Origin: Lepisosteus oculatus
Lineage: Eukaryota; Chordata; Actinopteri; Semionotiformes; Lepisosteidae
NCBI RefSeq assembly: GCF_040954835.1
Contig: NC_090697.1
Location: forward strand, 44,080,788-44,144,787
Reading direction: 5' to 3'
Length of the DNA stretch: 64,000 nt
The position numbers and the translations under genes were made by a program. Shown here piece after piece: positions 36,941-49,300 of this stretch. Numbering within the stretch: the stretch's first letter is position 1; every line of letters begins with the position of its first letter. The notes under the pieces are model-generated. The model saw nothing but the letters and a program-made list of their open reading frames with translations. It ran no database searches and was not told the origin of the DNA.

Positions 36941-39679
36941 GCTATATTCATATTCACACAAATATTCTCTTCAGAGAGCACATTCCATTCACAGACTTTA
37001 ACATATGCTTTGTAAAAGATCAGATAGATTTGTCAATTGTCACAGTTTCAAATATATTGCCTTCTGTAGCAAAAATCATCATATAGCATGAGGTATGGGT
37101 ATTGGACCTTGTATTATATACATTTTTTCAACTTGTGCTTTCCCTGTTTGTATCAGGAAAATGAAACGGGACAAATTCAAACAGCACTGTGCTCACTGAT
37201 AAATGTGTTCTTGAGGCTAGAGAGTCATTCTGAAGTGTGAATATATACAGGGCACCTGACTGTATATCATTCCATTCATTCTACTGCTCCAAAAGCCAGT
37301 GATTGACACAGAACACCACGTGGTTTATCCATTATACTGCTGCACCTGGATTTATCTAGTTTTATGGTGAACTGCTGGCACCATTTATTTATCTTTAACA
37401 TCTCATGGTATTTTTTTATGATCAAAAGACACACGTGGTACTTTAGCACTGTGACCATGGGGGAACTGTGGTTTTCACTGCAGAGTAAAACAACCTTGTT
37501 AACAGTAGAAAAAAAAGAAGACAAGCTATAATTTTCATTTGGTTTTTTTCATGCTTTACAAATTCTGAACAAAATGCTAAAGTTGCAGTTTTAAGAATGA
37601 GTACAACTCTGCATTTCACAGACTCTGATCTATTAAGTGAATTCAAAGTTAACTCTGCAGAAATTACATTCATTTGGATCAGTTACAATACATTCATTTT
37701 ATATCAATAAATGGGTCTGTAACCAAAATTAGTTAAAAATTAATGTTAATATTAAATGATTAATTTTAGATTGAAACTTCCTAACCATGCACAAAGACAG
37801 TGTGAAGGTCTGTGATATTTAATACACATCTTTGAGACAAGTGTAGCATATGCACAGCTAAGGCAATGCATTGTTTCTTAGAACATCTAACCACAGCGGA
37901 AGGTTTTATCATTTCCATACCTTTGCCTTCCATTACATTAAAGAGTGACTAGAGGAAGCACAGCAAGGCAGGTGCAATATCTTTTTTATTGGTCCACCTC
38001 TATACGTGCTTTGCATATAATGTCCCGCAAGAATTACTTGACACCATAACATATACTGAAGCACATGGAATATAACAATGTAATTTGTTACACTTTTTTA
38101 AACAGTCATACCCCACATACACTAAATAAAATTATTTTCTGCATCACATTTATGATGGCAGTAGAGATCTATCTTATTTCTATTCATATAAAACATTTTT
38201 CCCCATAAGAACAACTGACAATAACATTTTATCTTCATTAACTAGTTTTCTCTAAATCCAAAATGAGTGATACTTGATGCAATCTGTAGTGTTGTTTAAA
38301 GATTAATAAAGTAATATTCCAAGTACACCTTATTAAAAACTTCATTTTAAAAAACAGAATCCTATACTTCTACAAATATTAAAGCAAAATACCTTTTTGG
38401 TTATGAAATGTTAACTGGAAGGGAAAGTTCACTGCAAAACAGAACATCATTTGATTGCTTTGGGCGTTTAGCTTGAGGCATCTGTTATTGGGCTTTATTA
38501 ATTAAAGTGTGTGACACATCGTTACTGAACCTTTCAGTTTAGAATTACATTCTGTAACAAGAAAGATTCTACCATAATGAGGGAAAGCAATTTATTGCAA
38601 ACCACAAACATGTCATAGACCTATCACAGAAGCTGCCAACAAGAATATCCTGAAGTTTGTAAAAATATTGGGGATGCTTTTCTGCTTGAATGAAACCAAA
38701 AATATAGTGTCATTACTCCTTCATAGACACTATACAACACGATACTGTATATCTATATTCTTAATCCTTTATAACAATTTGTGGATGTTTTCTAGTCAAA
38801 ATATCAGAGCAGAGCTTTAGGTAGAGAGAGCACAGGTAAACATGATGGAAGACAGTATGAAGGACCTTAGAGCAGATGCAGCTCAGTAAGAGTGGTACTG
38901 GTATGTTTCTGTAAAATATTTTTTGCGGAATGGTTATTGTGCTTGTTGTATCATGTTGTATAGTATTTATAAGGGACTTATGGCAGTTCTTCATCCTCAT
39001 TAAAGTAAAGTGTTACCAAAATGTTAGATTAGAAAATTAAATTAATGCTCAAACAAAGTGTCATCTCAGAATGAAAAACCTGCGAATACAAATGTATCTC
39101 TAAGCAATAAAGATAAAGGGTGCATTGCATGAGTTAACACAGGAAGCCTAATTTTGCTCCTTGTACTAAATACTGTAGATAGCATCAGCTCACCCAGTTG
39201 GCAGACACAGTTTCAGAGAAAAACCAAGCCTGGCCTCGTGATCACTGCTGGTTTCCTTTTTCCTGTACAGTTAGAACATGCTGATCTCAATGGACCTGGC
39301 GCATATTTCCAAGTTTCTCAATAAGACCAAAAAGGGAAGCGTCTTTGATATTTCTAAATCTTCACTGTAAAGATACATAAAATTAGCATTATGAGCTAGT
39401 CCGGATACTTCTTGTGTTGGACAGGGCACACATATCCACAAAAACAGTGGTTAGCCACAGGTGTTATTATTGCAGTGCTTCTAACCTACACAACTAGTTT
39501 CATTTTGACAAATCCACAATGCTGTTGGGTTGATAACCTTTCTTTAATGCCAAGCTGGGGTTTGCCAAGCTAAATCTTGCACATAGTGCCAAGTTTAATA
39601 AGGAAAGATCAATCGGGATTTAAATTAGAGCCAAATTAAGGCTAAACGATGGTCTTTTTATCAGGTGTAAATGCAAATC
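36941..39679. other. rsph3-tagap intergenic region, between LTR and Tc1
   Basis: AT-rich; nothing recognisable. Minus-strand frames at 37276-37673 and 38761-39000 lack coding features. Confidence 0.5.
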
Positions 39680-39681
39680 TA

Positions 39682-41311
39682 CAGTGCCTTGCGAAAGTAT
39701 TCGGCCCCCTTGAACTTTTCAACCTTTTGCCACATTTCAGGCTTCAAACATAAAGATATAAATTTTTTATTTTATGTGAAGAATCACCAACAAGTGGGAC
39801 ACAATTGTGAAGTGGAACGAAATCTATTGGATTTTTGAAACTTTTTTAACTAATAAAAAAATGAAAAGTGGGGCGTGCAAAATTATTCGGCCCCCTTGCG
39901 TTAATACTTTGTAGAGCCACCTTTTGCTGCGATTACAGCTGCAAGTCGCTTGGGGTATGTCTCTATCAGTTTTGCACATCGAGAGACTGAAATTCTTGCC
40001 CATTCTTCCTCGCAAAACAGCTCGAGCTCAGTGAGGTTGGATGGAGAGCGTTTGTGAACAGCAGTTTTCAGCTCTTTCCACAGATTCTCGATTGGATTCA
40101 GGTCTGGACTTTGACTTGGCCATTCAAACACCTGGATACGTTTATTTGTGAACCATTCCTTTGTAGATTTTGCTGTATGTTTGGGATCATTGTCTTGTTG
40201 GAAGATAAATCTCCGTCCCAGTTTCAGGTCTTTTGCAGACTCCAACAGGTTTTCATCCAGAATGGTCCTGTATTTGGCTGCATCCATCTTCCCCTCAATT
40301 TTAACCATCTTCCCTGTCCCTGCTGAAGAAAAGCAGGCCCAAACCATGATGCTGCCACCACCATGTTTGACAGTGGGGATGGTGTGTTGAGGGTGATGAG
40401 CTGTGTTGCTTTTACGCCAAACATGTCGTTTTGCATTGTGGCCAAAAAGTTCGATTTTGGTTTCATCTGACCAGAGCACCTTCTTCCACATGTTTGGGGT
40501 GTCTCCCAGGTGGCTTGTGGCAAACTTTAGACGAGACTTTTTATGGATATCTTTGAGAAATGGCTTTCTTCTTGCCACTCTTCCATAAAGGCCAGATTTG
40601 TGCAGTGTAAGACTGATTGTTGTCCTATGGACAGACTCTCCCACCTCAGCTGTAGTTCTCTGCAGTTCATCCAGAGTGATCATGGGCCTCTTGGCTGCAT
40701 CTCTGATCAGTCTTCTCCTTGTCTGAGCTGAAAGTTTAGAGGGACGGCCAGGTCTTGGTAGATTTGCAGTGGTCTGATACTCCTTCCATTTCAAGATGAT
40801 CGCTTGCACAGTGCTCCTTGGGATGTTTGAAGCTTGGGAAATCTTTTTGTATCCAAATCCGGCTTTAAACTTCTCCACAACAGTATTACGGACCTGCCTG
40901 GTGTGTTCCTTGGTCTTCATGATGCTCTCTGCGCTTTCAACAGAACCTTGAGACTATCACAGAGCAGGTGCATTTATACAGAGACTTGATTACACACAGG
41001 TGGATTCTATTTATCACCATCAGTCATTTAGGACAACATTGGATCATTCAGAGATCCTCACTGAACTTCTGGAGTGAGTTTGCTGCACTGAAAGTAAAGG
41101 GGCCGAATAATTTTGCACGCCCCACTTTTCATTTTTTTATTAGTTAAAAAAGTTTCAAAATCCAATAGATTTCGTTCCACTTCACAATTGTGTCCCACTT
41201 GTTGGTGATTCTTCACATAAAATAAAAAAATGTATATCTTTATGTTTGAAGCCTGAAATGTGGCAAAAGGTTGAAAAGTTCAAGGGGGCCGAATACTTTC
41301 GCAAGGCACTG
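39682..41311. mobile_element. Full-length Tc1-like transposon with 216-bp inverted repeats
   Basis: Flanked by TA duplications (39680-39681 and 41312-41313). The ends CAGTGCCTTGCGAAAG are inverted; the repeats 39682-39897 and 41096-41311 differ at only about four positions. Each repeat carries an outer and an inner copy of ATTCGGCCCCCTT-type sequence, the usual paired transposase-binding arrangement of IR/DR Tc1 elements. A complete transposase lies between them. Confidence 0.97.
39901..40920 (-). CDS. Tc1-like DD34E transposase, intact, 339 aa
   Basis: Catalyses cut-and-paste transposition at TA sites by binding the flanking inverted repeats. The length is that of complete Tc1/Sleeping Beauty-type enzymes. 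The N-terminus holds two helix-turn-helix segments (about 1-50 and 65-118) separated by an AT-hook-like PRPGRPSKL (55-63). Catalytic residues are D152 (WSDETKIELFG), D243 (QQDNDPKHT) and E278 (SPDLNPIENLW), with exactly 34 residues between the last two. The glycine box KHGGGSIMVW is at 185-194. No stop or frameshift interrupts it, and the ORF ends 4 bp from the inner edge of the inverted repeat. It is probably a recent arrival and may still be competent; activity cannot be judged from sequence. Confidence 0.97.
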   Translation of the reverse strand: MKTKEHTRQVRNTVVEKFKAGFGYKKISQASNIPRSTVQAIILKWKEYQTTANLPRPGRPSKLSAQTRRRLIRDAAKRPMITLDELQRTTAEVGESVHRTTISLTLHKSGLYGRVARRKPFLKDIHKKSRLKFATSHLGDTPNMWKKVLWSDETKIELFGHNAKRHVWRKSNTAHHPQHTIPTVKHGGGSIMVWACFSSAGTGKMVKIEGKMDAAKYRTILDENLLESAKDLKLGRRFIFQQDNDPKHTAKSTKEWFTNKRIQVFEWPSQSPDLNPIENLWKELKTAVHKRSPSNLTELELFCEEEWARISVSRCAKLIETYPKRLAAVIAAKGGSTKY

Positions 41312-41313
41312 TA

Positions 41314-42000
41314 TATTTGATCAAAAAGGTTGTAAACTCGTTATAATTGAGACAATCCTAAAATAAACACTCACTTTAAGGTACTACAGCAAATTATTAC
41401 AAATAAAAAGACATTAAAATTATGGTTATAACATGCTTGAAGTAAAATTTCCATTAAGTTGAAAATAGGAAAATCATGAATTTACAATGTTTTCCTGCTT
41501 GGGCATTGTTGGAATAACAAACAAAAAACACTTTACTTTCCTTTCTTTGTATAGGTAGAACAGACAGAAATATTCAAAAAGTTGCTTTATGGAAAAATTG
41601 GGACAGATTATTCATCAAAGTGTATTGGAAGTCTTTGTCATTACATTTTCTCTGCACAAAACTTTACCATCATGGTTGAAAAAATATTCTACACACCGAC
41701 CATAGCAGCAGTTCCCTCCTGTGAATATTCTGTATTGCAGGAACTACTTAATGGCATTCATTCCCCGTAAATGAGAAATCATTATAGAATTAAAAAAGAA
41801 AGTGCTTTATTGTAGTGGAAGTAAAGATGTTGTAGTTGACAAACAAACATATATATATATATCCTGTGTATTTAAGTACATATATACATACAGTTAAATT
41901 GTACACATTATACTAAACCAAACAAAAAATACTGTTTAAAAAATACAACATTCAATACAGTTAGATTGACGATATACAGTATAGTTATTACGTGCATATA
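41314..42000. other. Downstream of tagap; may include 3' UTR
   Basis: AT-rich with a short (AT)n near 41852 and two candidate polyadenylation signals. Nothing else. Confidence 0.5.
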
Positions 42001-42005
42001 TTTTG

Positions 42006-42011
42006 TTTATT
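42006..42011 (-). terminator. tagap: Candidate tagap polyadenylation signal
   Basis: AATAAA on the minus strand, 165 bp past the stop codon. A second copy lies at 41806-41811. Both are plausible; neither can be confirmed from sequence. Confidence 0.4.
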
Positions 42012-42175
42012 TACATAGCTTTTAGGTGTCTGTAAGGTTTTCTTTTTTAACAAGTAGTTTAAGTGATAGGATAGCATTCAGGCTTCAGGTTTTCATCATA
42101 TAGTATAATGATTTCAACTAAACCATTCCGCACAAGATAAACATTTACAGTGCATACAAAATGAAAGAAGGGTAT

Positions 42176-43383
42176 TTAAACATAGGATTCTTTTGCATAG
42201 GAAATCTCCTCAAATAACGGCTGGCTACATCTGCGGCTGACTCTTTCAAGTCTAGTTCTTGATATGGATTCAGACATGGCTCTCTGACGGAAAGTGCTTG
42301 TGTGTTCAGTTACAACAGGCCCATGATTCTCACTGTCTTTTTCCTGTGCATAGCAGTCACTGAACCTGTTGATGGAACATGGATAAAGGAGATCCTCAGT
42401 TAATGAAGAGGGCCTTCTGTTTATGGACATCTTCCTTCTAGCATCCTGAACTGTCAGAGACTTGTATTCAGGGGGAGCAGGGGTGGTTCCACTTTGAATA
42501 GCCTGCTCATAAGATGGGGGATTGCTAGGTTTTCTGCTGTCGACATGTCGAAACACTGCACTGGGTGACAACGTGCGAGACTGGGGCTGTGGGTCTGCAG
42601 GTTCGGCTTCGTTTTGGGAGTCCTCTTGGAGAGTGTCACAAGAAAACTGGTTTTCCTTCTGAGAGTCTCTCTTGAGACTGCTCCTGTTGAAGTTGGAAGG
42701 GCCCCAGCTCTTGGCCTTGAAAAGGGGCTTCTTTTCATTCCTCACACAAAAGGACTGGGAGTGTTTCTTAAGGTCTTTTTCGGGCTTCTCGCTGTCCTCA
42801 GCAGCCTTGGCAGAGAAAGACTGGTGCCTTGAGAAGAAAGACTTCTTGGGGATGGATGGGGATGCCAGTGGTGAGCTGGTGAATACAGAGTTCTCAGAAA
42901 CTGTGGAGAAGGAGCTTTCCAAGGAGCAAGTAGAAGAACCTTTTGAGGAAGGTGTCTTGCACAGTTCCATAGTCAAGCTGCTGCTTAACTTCAAGCAGGA
43001 CAGTGGTCTTCTGTCCCCAGAATGATGCATAAGAAAGGAATCATCGGAGTTCTGTTTTTTAAGGGGCTGGTCCTCAAAGCTGAGATCATCTCTTTCCACT
43101 GAGAAATCATCATGACTCCTGGCCAGTTTGTGAGTCTTTAGTCCTCCAGAAGGGAGAATATTAGGCTCTGAACACCTTCTGTTAAACCTCTTGAGTTGTG
43201 TAGGACAAGTTCCAATGGCTGTTCTCTCATCTTCACAGACTGAAGAGAGAGGGCTGGCAGAAGTCTGCTCCTGGTCATCCTCCTCACCCCTCTCTGATAG
43301 TTGCTTCCTAGCATGATCCCCAAGGTCTCCATCTGCATCAGTGCTGTCATATGCAGAGTCATGCTGATGTGATGATAGCGTAT
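42176..43383 (-). CDS. tagap: tagap exon l: long C-terminal exon
   Basis: 402 codons with stop, probably disordered and Ser-rich. Motifs in order: HDSAYDS, RRCSEPN, SPLASPSIPKKSFFSRHQSF, KKHSQSF, RKPSNPPSYEQAIQ, and the terminal RRCSQP with SYAKESYV, all with counterparts in mammalian TAGAP. The frame is open back to the acceptor at 43383. Confidence 0.96.
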
Positions 43384-46300
43384 CTGAATGGAAAAAAATG
43401 ATTTAATATAGAGTTGGTCAAGGTTACATACACTTATTTTTTTCTTCCTAGAAATACAAATTAAACCATCAATCATGCAATGTATTGTATATGAAACAAG
43501 AATCTCAGTTTTAAAATGGAAAAATTAGAAAAAAAGATTGAGCTGTACTTTTTTAAAAACTTGAACCATTGTTGGTTCGTGTCTTTACATGTTTGAACAA
43601 TGTGTTTTATATTAAGCTAAATATAACTAAATGAATGAAGCTTTAGTCTGACCTACAGAACAGTAGTGGCAGCAGTAAATTTTACCTGAGTTATCAGCCA
43701 ACTCCTCTTCAGGGTCCCCGAGAAGTGACAAGATGTGTTCTCCAAATATTTCACAGCAGTTCTCAATCATAAACTGAGTCAGGGTTGTTACCTGTGAGAA
43801 ATAAAATTAGAGCAAACAGCCATTAGCCTTCAGCAAAGTCACTTACTGGCTAAAACAAAACAGCAATAATTGGAATGTACCTGATACTGTTCTATGTAAT
43901 TGTCCTTGAAATTAATATTATATTTAAAAAAGGTTTTTCCATCCAGCACAATTAAAAAATAAAGTCTATGCCATATTGAAGAAAACTTTTTAAAGCATTG
44001 AAACTCTTATAATGAAATTAGCACTTTTGCTCTCTTGTTAAGATCTCAATATGGACTCTTACTGTTAATATTAGTCTAGGATGAATTCCATAGCTTCCAA
44101 GTATCTTTTGACAACTTTTACTGACAGCTTTTGTGTGGGTCTGCAACCTAAGCAGCTTCTTTAACAAAAGGTCATCTTCCTGTTGTCTTGCCCAGCACAG
44201 TCACTCACCTTTTCTGTCATCTCTTTCTGGGCTTGAAGGGGCAATTTGCTGTCTAGCAGCATGTTAGGCGCGATGCAAACTGCCAGGTTTTTAGCGTCCA
44301 TCCTATTGATCTCTGCATTCTTACTGATGTGGTAGAGCACACACAGAAGGTGCTGCAGCAGAACAATGTTGGGCCCTGGGAGTTTGGCTGCAACCCTAGG
44401 AGATGAAACAAAACAAAAAGTAAGTCAGCTGCATCATGTTCTGTGCAACTTCCTCTTTTTTTTACAGAAACACCAAAGAAAGAGGAACACTAGGTGTTCA
44501 CTGAAGTACTGCACTTCCTAATTTAGTCAGTCTTGAAAAATCCATTGTAAAGTCCCTGTCTGTCTCTTAACCCCAAGTCTACAAATAGAACTTATTAGAA
44601 TAAGTATAGACCCAGAGGGTTTTGATTACTGTTTGAGGGACATTTCTATTTGATCCCACTTGACATTTCACACTTACAGTTTTAGTTCTTCATGTTTCTC
44701 TTCAACAATGTTCTTCTCTACAGCTGTCATCCAGGAGGGAGACAGTTCTGTCCTCAGCAGGCCATTTGGGATGTGTCTCAGGAAATCCTACAATCAATGC
44801 ATGCATTTCAAATCATGTAACTTGGTAAAAGGTAAAAAAATATATAACAGAACTGACATAACAGTGTCATTTGTCTATTATTTATTACATAGTGAAACAT
44901 AATATGTGCTGTAGAACATCATCCAGTGGTAATTCCACAGTGTAATTTACAACTGCTAAGAGGTTTAGCAAGGATAAAATGCAAAAGGGATCCTTTTTCT
45001 TAATATTGTACTGTTGAATGCATAAAGAAGAGTAAATGATTTATTTTTACCTTTAAGACAGCAGCAAGTAATATTATTGGCTTTGGCTCCAAGTTGATCT
45101 CTGTTCCAGCATTTAGCTGCTCTTTGATCTCTTTGCAAGCTTTGGCATTCCCAGCTTTCCTGAAAATGCCCTCAGTGGTGGTGCCTTTCTGCAGTAGCAG
45201 AGTGAGAATGTCCTAGAAATTAAGCAAAAGAAAATCACGTGAGATAAAGAATTCACCAGTGAATCTGTTTTGTGTAGATCATCAAACACGCTAATACAGT
45301 ATATAATGGATACAGCAGAGACTATTGCACATTGGTCCATAAACACCCCTCACAGAAGTCAGCTTCTGTCAGAAAGCAATGACTGTAACTTAATTTTGGG
45401 GTGTTGGGGTTCCGTCCACGTATAAAACACTACAATTATTGCAGAGAATAATTGAATTATTGCAGAGAATAATACATACCATGATGGGCTTGGGAGGTTT
45501 CTCATCCTCAGCACAGATGTCAGACAACTGCCGTCCAAACACAGGAATGTTCTGGTCAGGGTCTGAACGATTGGAAGAGTTGGACAGTGTAGAACTCCTC
45601 CTTTGAAAGGGCCAATTCAAAACCTTCTTCCTTTTCTTGTTGTTTTCTGCTTTAAAACACAGAACAAAATGTTAGTTGTTTAAAACATACTGGCGGTGCA
45701 TTTCATACATTTATCTAGTTAGCGTTTTCAGTGGGAGCCATGCCTGGGGCTTCCACAGTACCGGAGAAAATCACTTCAAATTACAAGGGAAATAGTTGTA
45801 TCATGTGCCTATTATTGAAGCTGCATACCAAAGCTGAACAGCTGGGCCTCCAAGCTAAACAATGTTTTTTTCAGATAAATTAAAGGTACAAAATCCAGTT
45901 TCAGAATTTTACTGGTTGATCAAAACATGAATGACAACATGTGTAAGCACAAGGTCTTGTTTTCTGTTGCTTGTTTTGTTTGTTGTGTTTTTTATAGTAT
46001 CTTCAATACACAGCCATGTTGGTGTTTTTTCAAAAATGCATATAATGCTGTGGAGGGGTTAAACACAAACGTGGCCACAGACAGGATCTGAAAATTTTGA
46101 ACTCACCAATCGTTTGGCATGTTCCATCCTCCATGTCACATGGCGTTGGTGAGTGGCATGTTTTGGCATCACCCTGGAGATGAACACATGTGGTCAGGCC
46201 ACTGAGAACAGCAAGGCACACCACGCCCCATGTATGAGAACAAGACATGAGCTGCTAACTGAGGCTCTGCTAATTCTCCATTTTACAGTCTGCATGCTGC

Positions 46301-49300
46301 CCCCACGTGATACTCTACATTCAAGCGGTTTCTCGCAGCCTATTCACACAAGACAAGAACCCCAAAAGAACCTGTAAAACAGTTTTTTTCTTTTTTCTGA
46401 TGATCTTGCCTTTACACATTCATTTAATGAAGTACATGCTTGTGCAGTCACAGTACACGATGCCAAGATTCTCTCTTAGCTATCAAATCTATCACTAAAC
46501 AAAACTAAATCAAGGCCAGTGTATCATTTGTTACAGTAAATATGGGAAAAAATACTTACATCCAAACCCGATTCGATGAGTGAATCCATATTGCCACCAC
46601 TTAGTGTTTTAAACTAAAAAAAACAAACCAAAAAAAGAAGATAAGTCAACATATCTAAGCTCTATGACAGTTTTAGAAAAAATCTCACATTTAAAATAGA
46701 GGGATATGACTGAAGCAGAATGTGGGAACTTACTGCAGTGCTTCCACTTAAGACCTTCATGAGGATATTTGTTGTTGGTACCCTGAGAACTTCGTTGTCC
46801 TTTGCTTCTTTAATTTTCCTAAGACAAGATGGAATAATTCAGTCATTCACTGCATAATCCTCAGCATGTTAAAAGCCATGTGTAAAGCATGACAAGATGT
46901 GTTAGTGCCTGTAAGATATTAGCCTGGAGCAGTGGTTAGAATTCGGTGCTTGTAGTTAGAATTTGTGGGTCCAATTTCCAGGTGAGAAAGAGCTGTGGCA
47001 TCCTTGAGAAAGATACTTCACCATAATAGCTCTGGTAAAATATGCTACTGTGTAAATGGGTGAAAATGTAAATTGCTTTACAGAAAAATCTCAGTGAGGT
47101 TGATTAATAATTAGTTTTTGTTTTTTACTGGGTCCGTGTCTACTCATTACAGGTGGTTCAAGTTTACAAATGGAACAGGTGAAATGATAACTGCACTACA
47201 CAAAATAATAGGTGCACTAAACATGTGGGTTGATATGCGGGAGTGAGTGTGTTTTGGTATGACAATTTGCACAGAAACAGTGTACTACCAGTATCACAGA
47301 TAAAAACAAAAAATAATTTGTAATTTGTTACTATGGTTGACAATTATTTTATCTGTAATACAACTCCACTGTTCATTTCCCACAATGAATTGGCATGAAG
47401 AACCTGCATTAAAAATATGTACTTAAAGTGTACTTTAAAAAGAAAACCTTCTCGTATATGAGGGTAACTTTCAGTTGACTAATACATAATAAATCTTAAT
47501 GGACAACCCTAAGAAAATTAGGAAAATCAGTTGTGTGTGGAAAAGTTAAAAAAGACAGAAATGCTTCTCTAGTTAATAACATTTTTTAATTATAAAACAC
47601 TACTTTATAGCATTTAATAGACTTATTGGTCAACTGTTAAAAATATCGAACTACAACACAAGACAGGACTTACCAGTGAAGAGTATCTAACCAGCGTTCT
47701 TTCACCTCAGGGCAGCTGCAGGTGAGAAAACAGCATGATTTTAGTTACTATTCCACAGCAGAAGCAGAGAGACACTAAACAGAGGAGGCACAAGGCGCGC
47801 TGTATTAAGGGAGGAGGTGGGGGTGGTGGAAATTCTCAGAGTAATGGAGACAGGAAGCAGCATCACGGACTCTCACTGAAAACACCTAGACTTCCCATTT
47901 CCTTATTGAGCAGCCGTCTCATTTTACTTTTAGGCTGTGACACGTGGAAACAGTGACATACAGTATCGTGCTGTGTTGTCTTAATTCTGCATCACCTGGT
48001 TGGCCACAGTGAGGTGAGACCAGATAAATACACCACACTGTAATCAGATGTAAATGTTACAAACTGCTCATCAGCCTTAATGTGTTAAGACGGGTAGAAA
48101 CAACATTTGAATTGTGTTGTTTTTCCCAGCTGAATACTGCATTGTACTGTTGCTGATCATTTGTAAAATGACAAAATTAGTATGCGCTCACAATAATGTT
48201 AAGATTTTCTCGTGAGAACCTTGGTTTGTGAGGATGTGAGCAAAAGAATAAGTTAATCTAAGATAGTCTTGGTTGCTTTTAGGTAAAGACCTTTAGAGTA
48301 AAATTTTATAGACAGTTTGTGTGCCCATGCAGCCAAGGGAGGCCTTTACAAGAGTTTGACAGTGTGTCTCTGCCGTGTGTTATACTTGTGGCATTAAGAT
48401 TTGGTTGCAGATGAAACAATTCAGGAGCAAGAGAGTGTCCAAGTGTGCGATTCAGCAACTCTAGCTGGTGGGTTTGTTTTGAACTGCCACCACTCTTCAT
48501 GTAAATAATTTCCTCTCTCATGTGATTTATATAGTGCATTTGTTTTTAAAGTTATCATACTTTGCACCGGTCAATTATACAAATTAATTTACCAAATGTC
48601 AGCCTAGTCTTTGTTAGTGTCTACATTATTAAGTATTTTCTCAAATTCTGTTTTATCTACTCCTTCTTTTTAGGCATCATTTGCACATTTAATAAGTGTT
48701 ATCAAATCCAGAACTGCAATGACTCTAAAACCTTCTTGTGATTCTTGTGAAAACCTACCAGATGCCTTAGCACAGCTGGTACTTTCTTCTCTTGTTACTC
48801 TTCTGTTACTTAGTGTTTTAAATCAAAATACTCTGTATAATACAGTGCTGCTATTCTTTGCCACTGTTGCTTGTTTAAAAAGCACCAGGTTAAAGACACC
48901 CTTGTTAAAACCCATTAAGAATGATTCATTGAAAATAAATAATCTAAGAGGTAAAAGGTAAGAATGAAATCATGAACATGCAAGTCTTAACTGTACGTTT
49001 TCTATAGAGTTAATGCATGAATGATTGCATTTGTTCAATGGAGATACACTTTCTGTGATGAAGCACTTCCTGATATTCACCCGGCTAACATAGCTAATTT
49101 TAAAAACAGGAAGAAATCAAAGAGCAACTTTATTTTTTTATAGATGCATTTGAGTACCTACTCAAAACACAATAATCACCATTAAAAGGAGAGATAATGG
49201 AGAGGGAGGCTGCTCAGGAATCCTATTGCTTTTCTAACCTTTAACACGCTGAAATGAAATAAATTGAACAAACTGCCATATCACATTTATAGTTTTTGAC

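Noticed and set aside
40054..40731. Plus-strand and alternative-frame ORFs across the Tc1 element
   Set aside because: Shadows of the intact minus-strand transposase.
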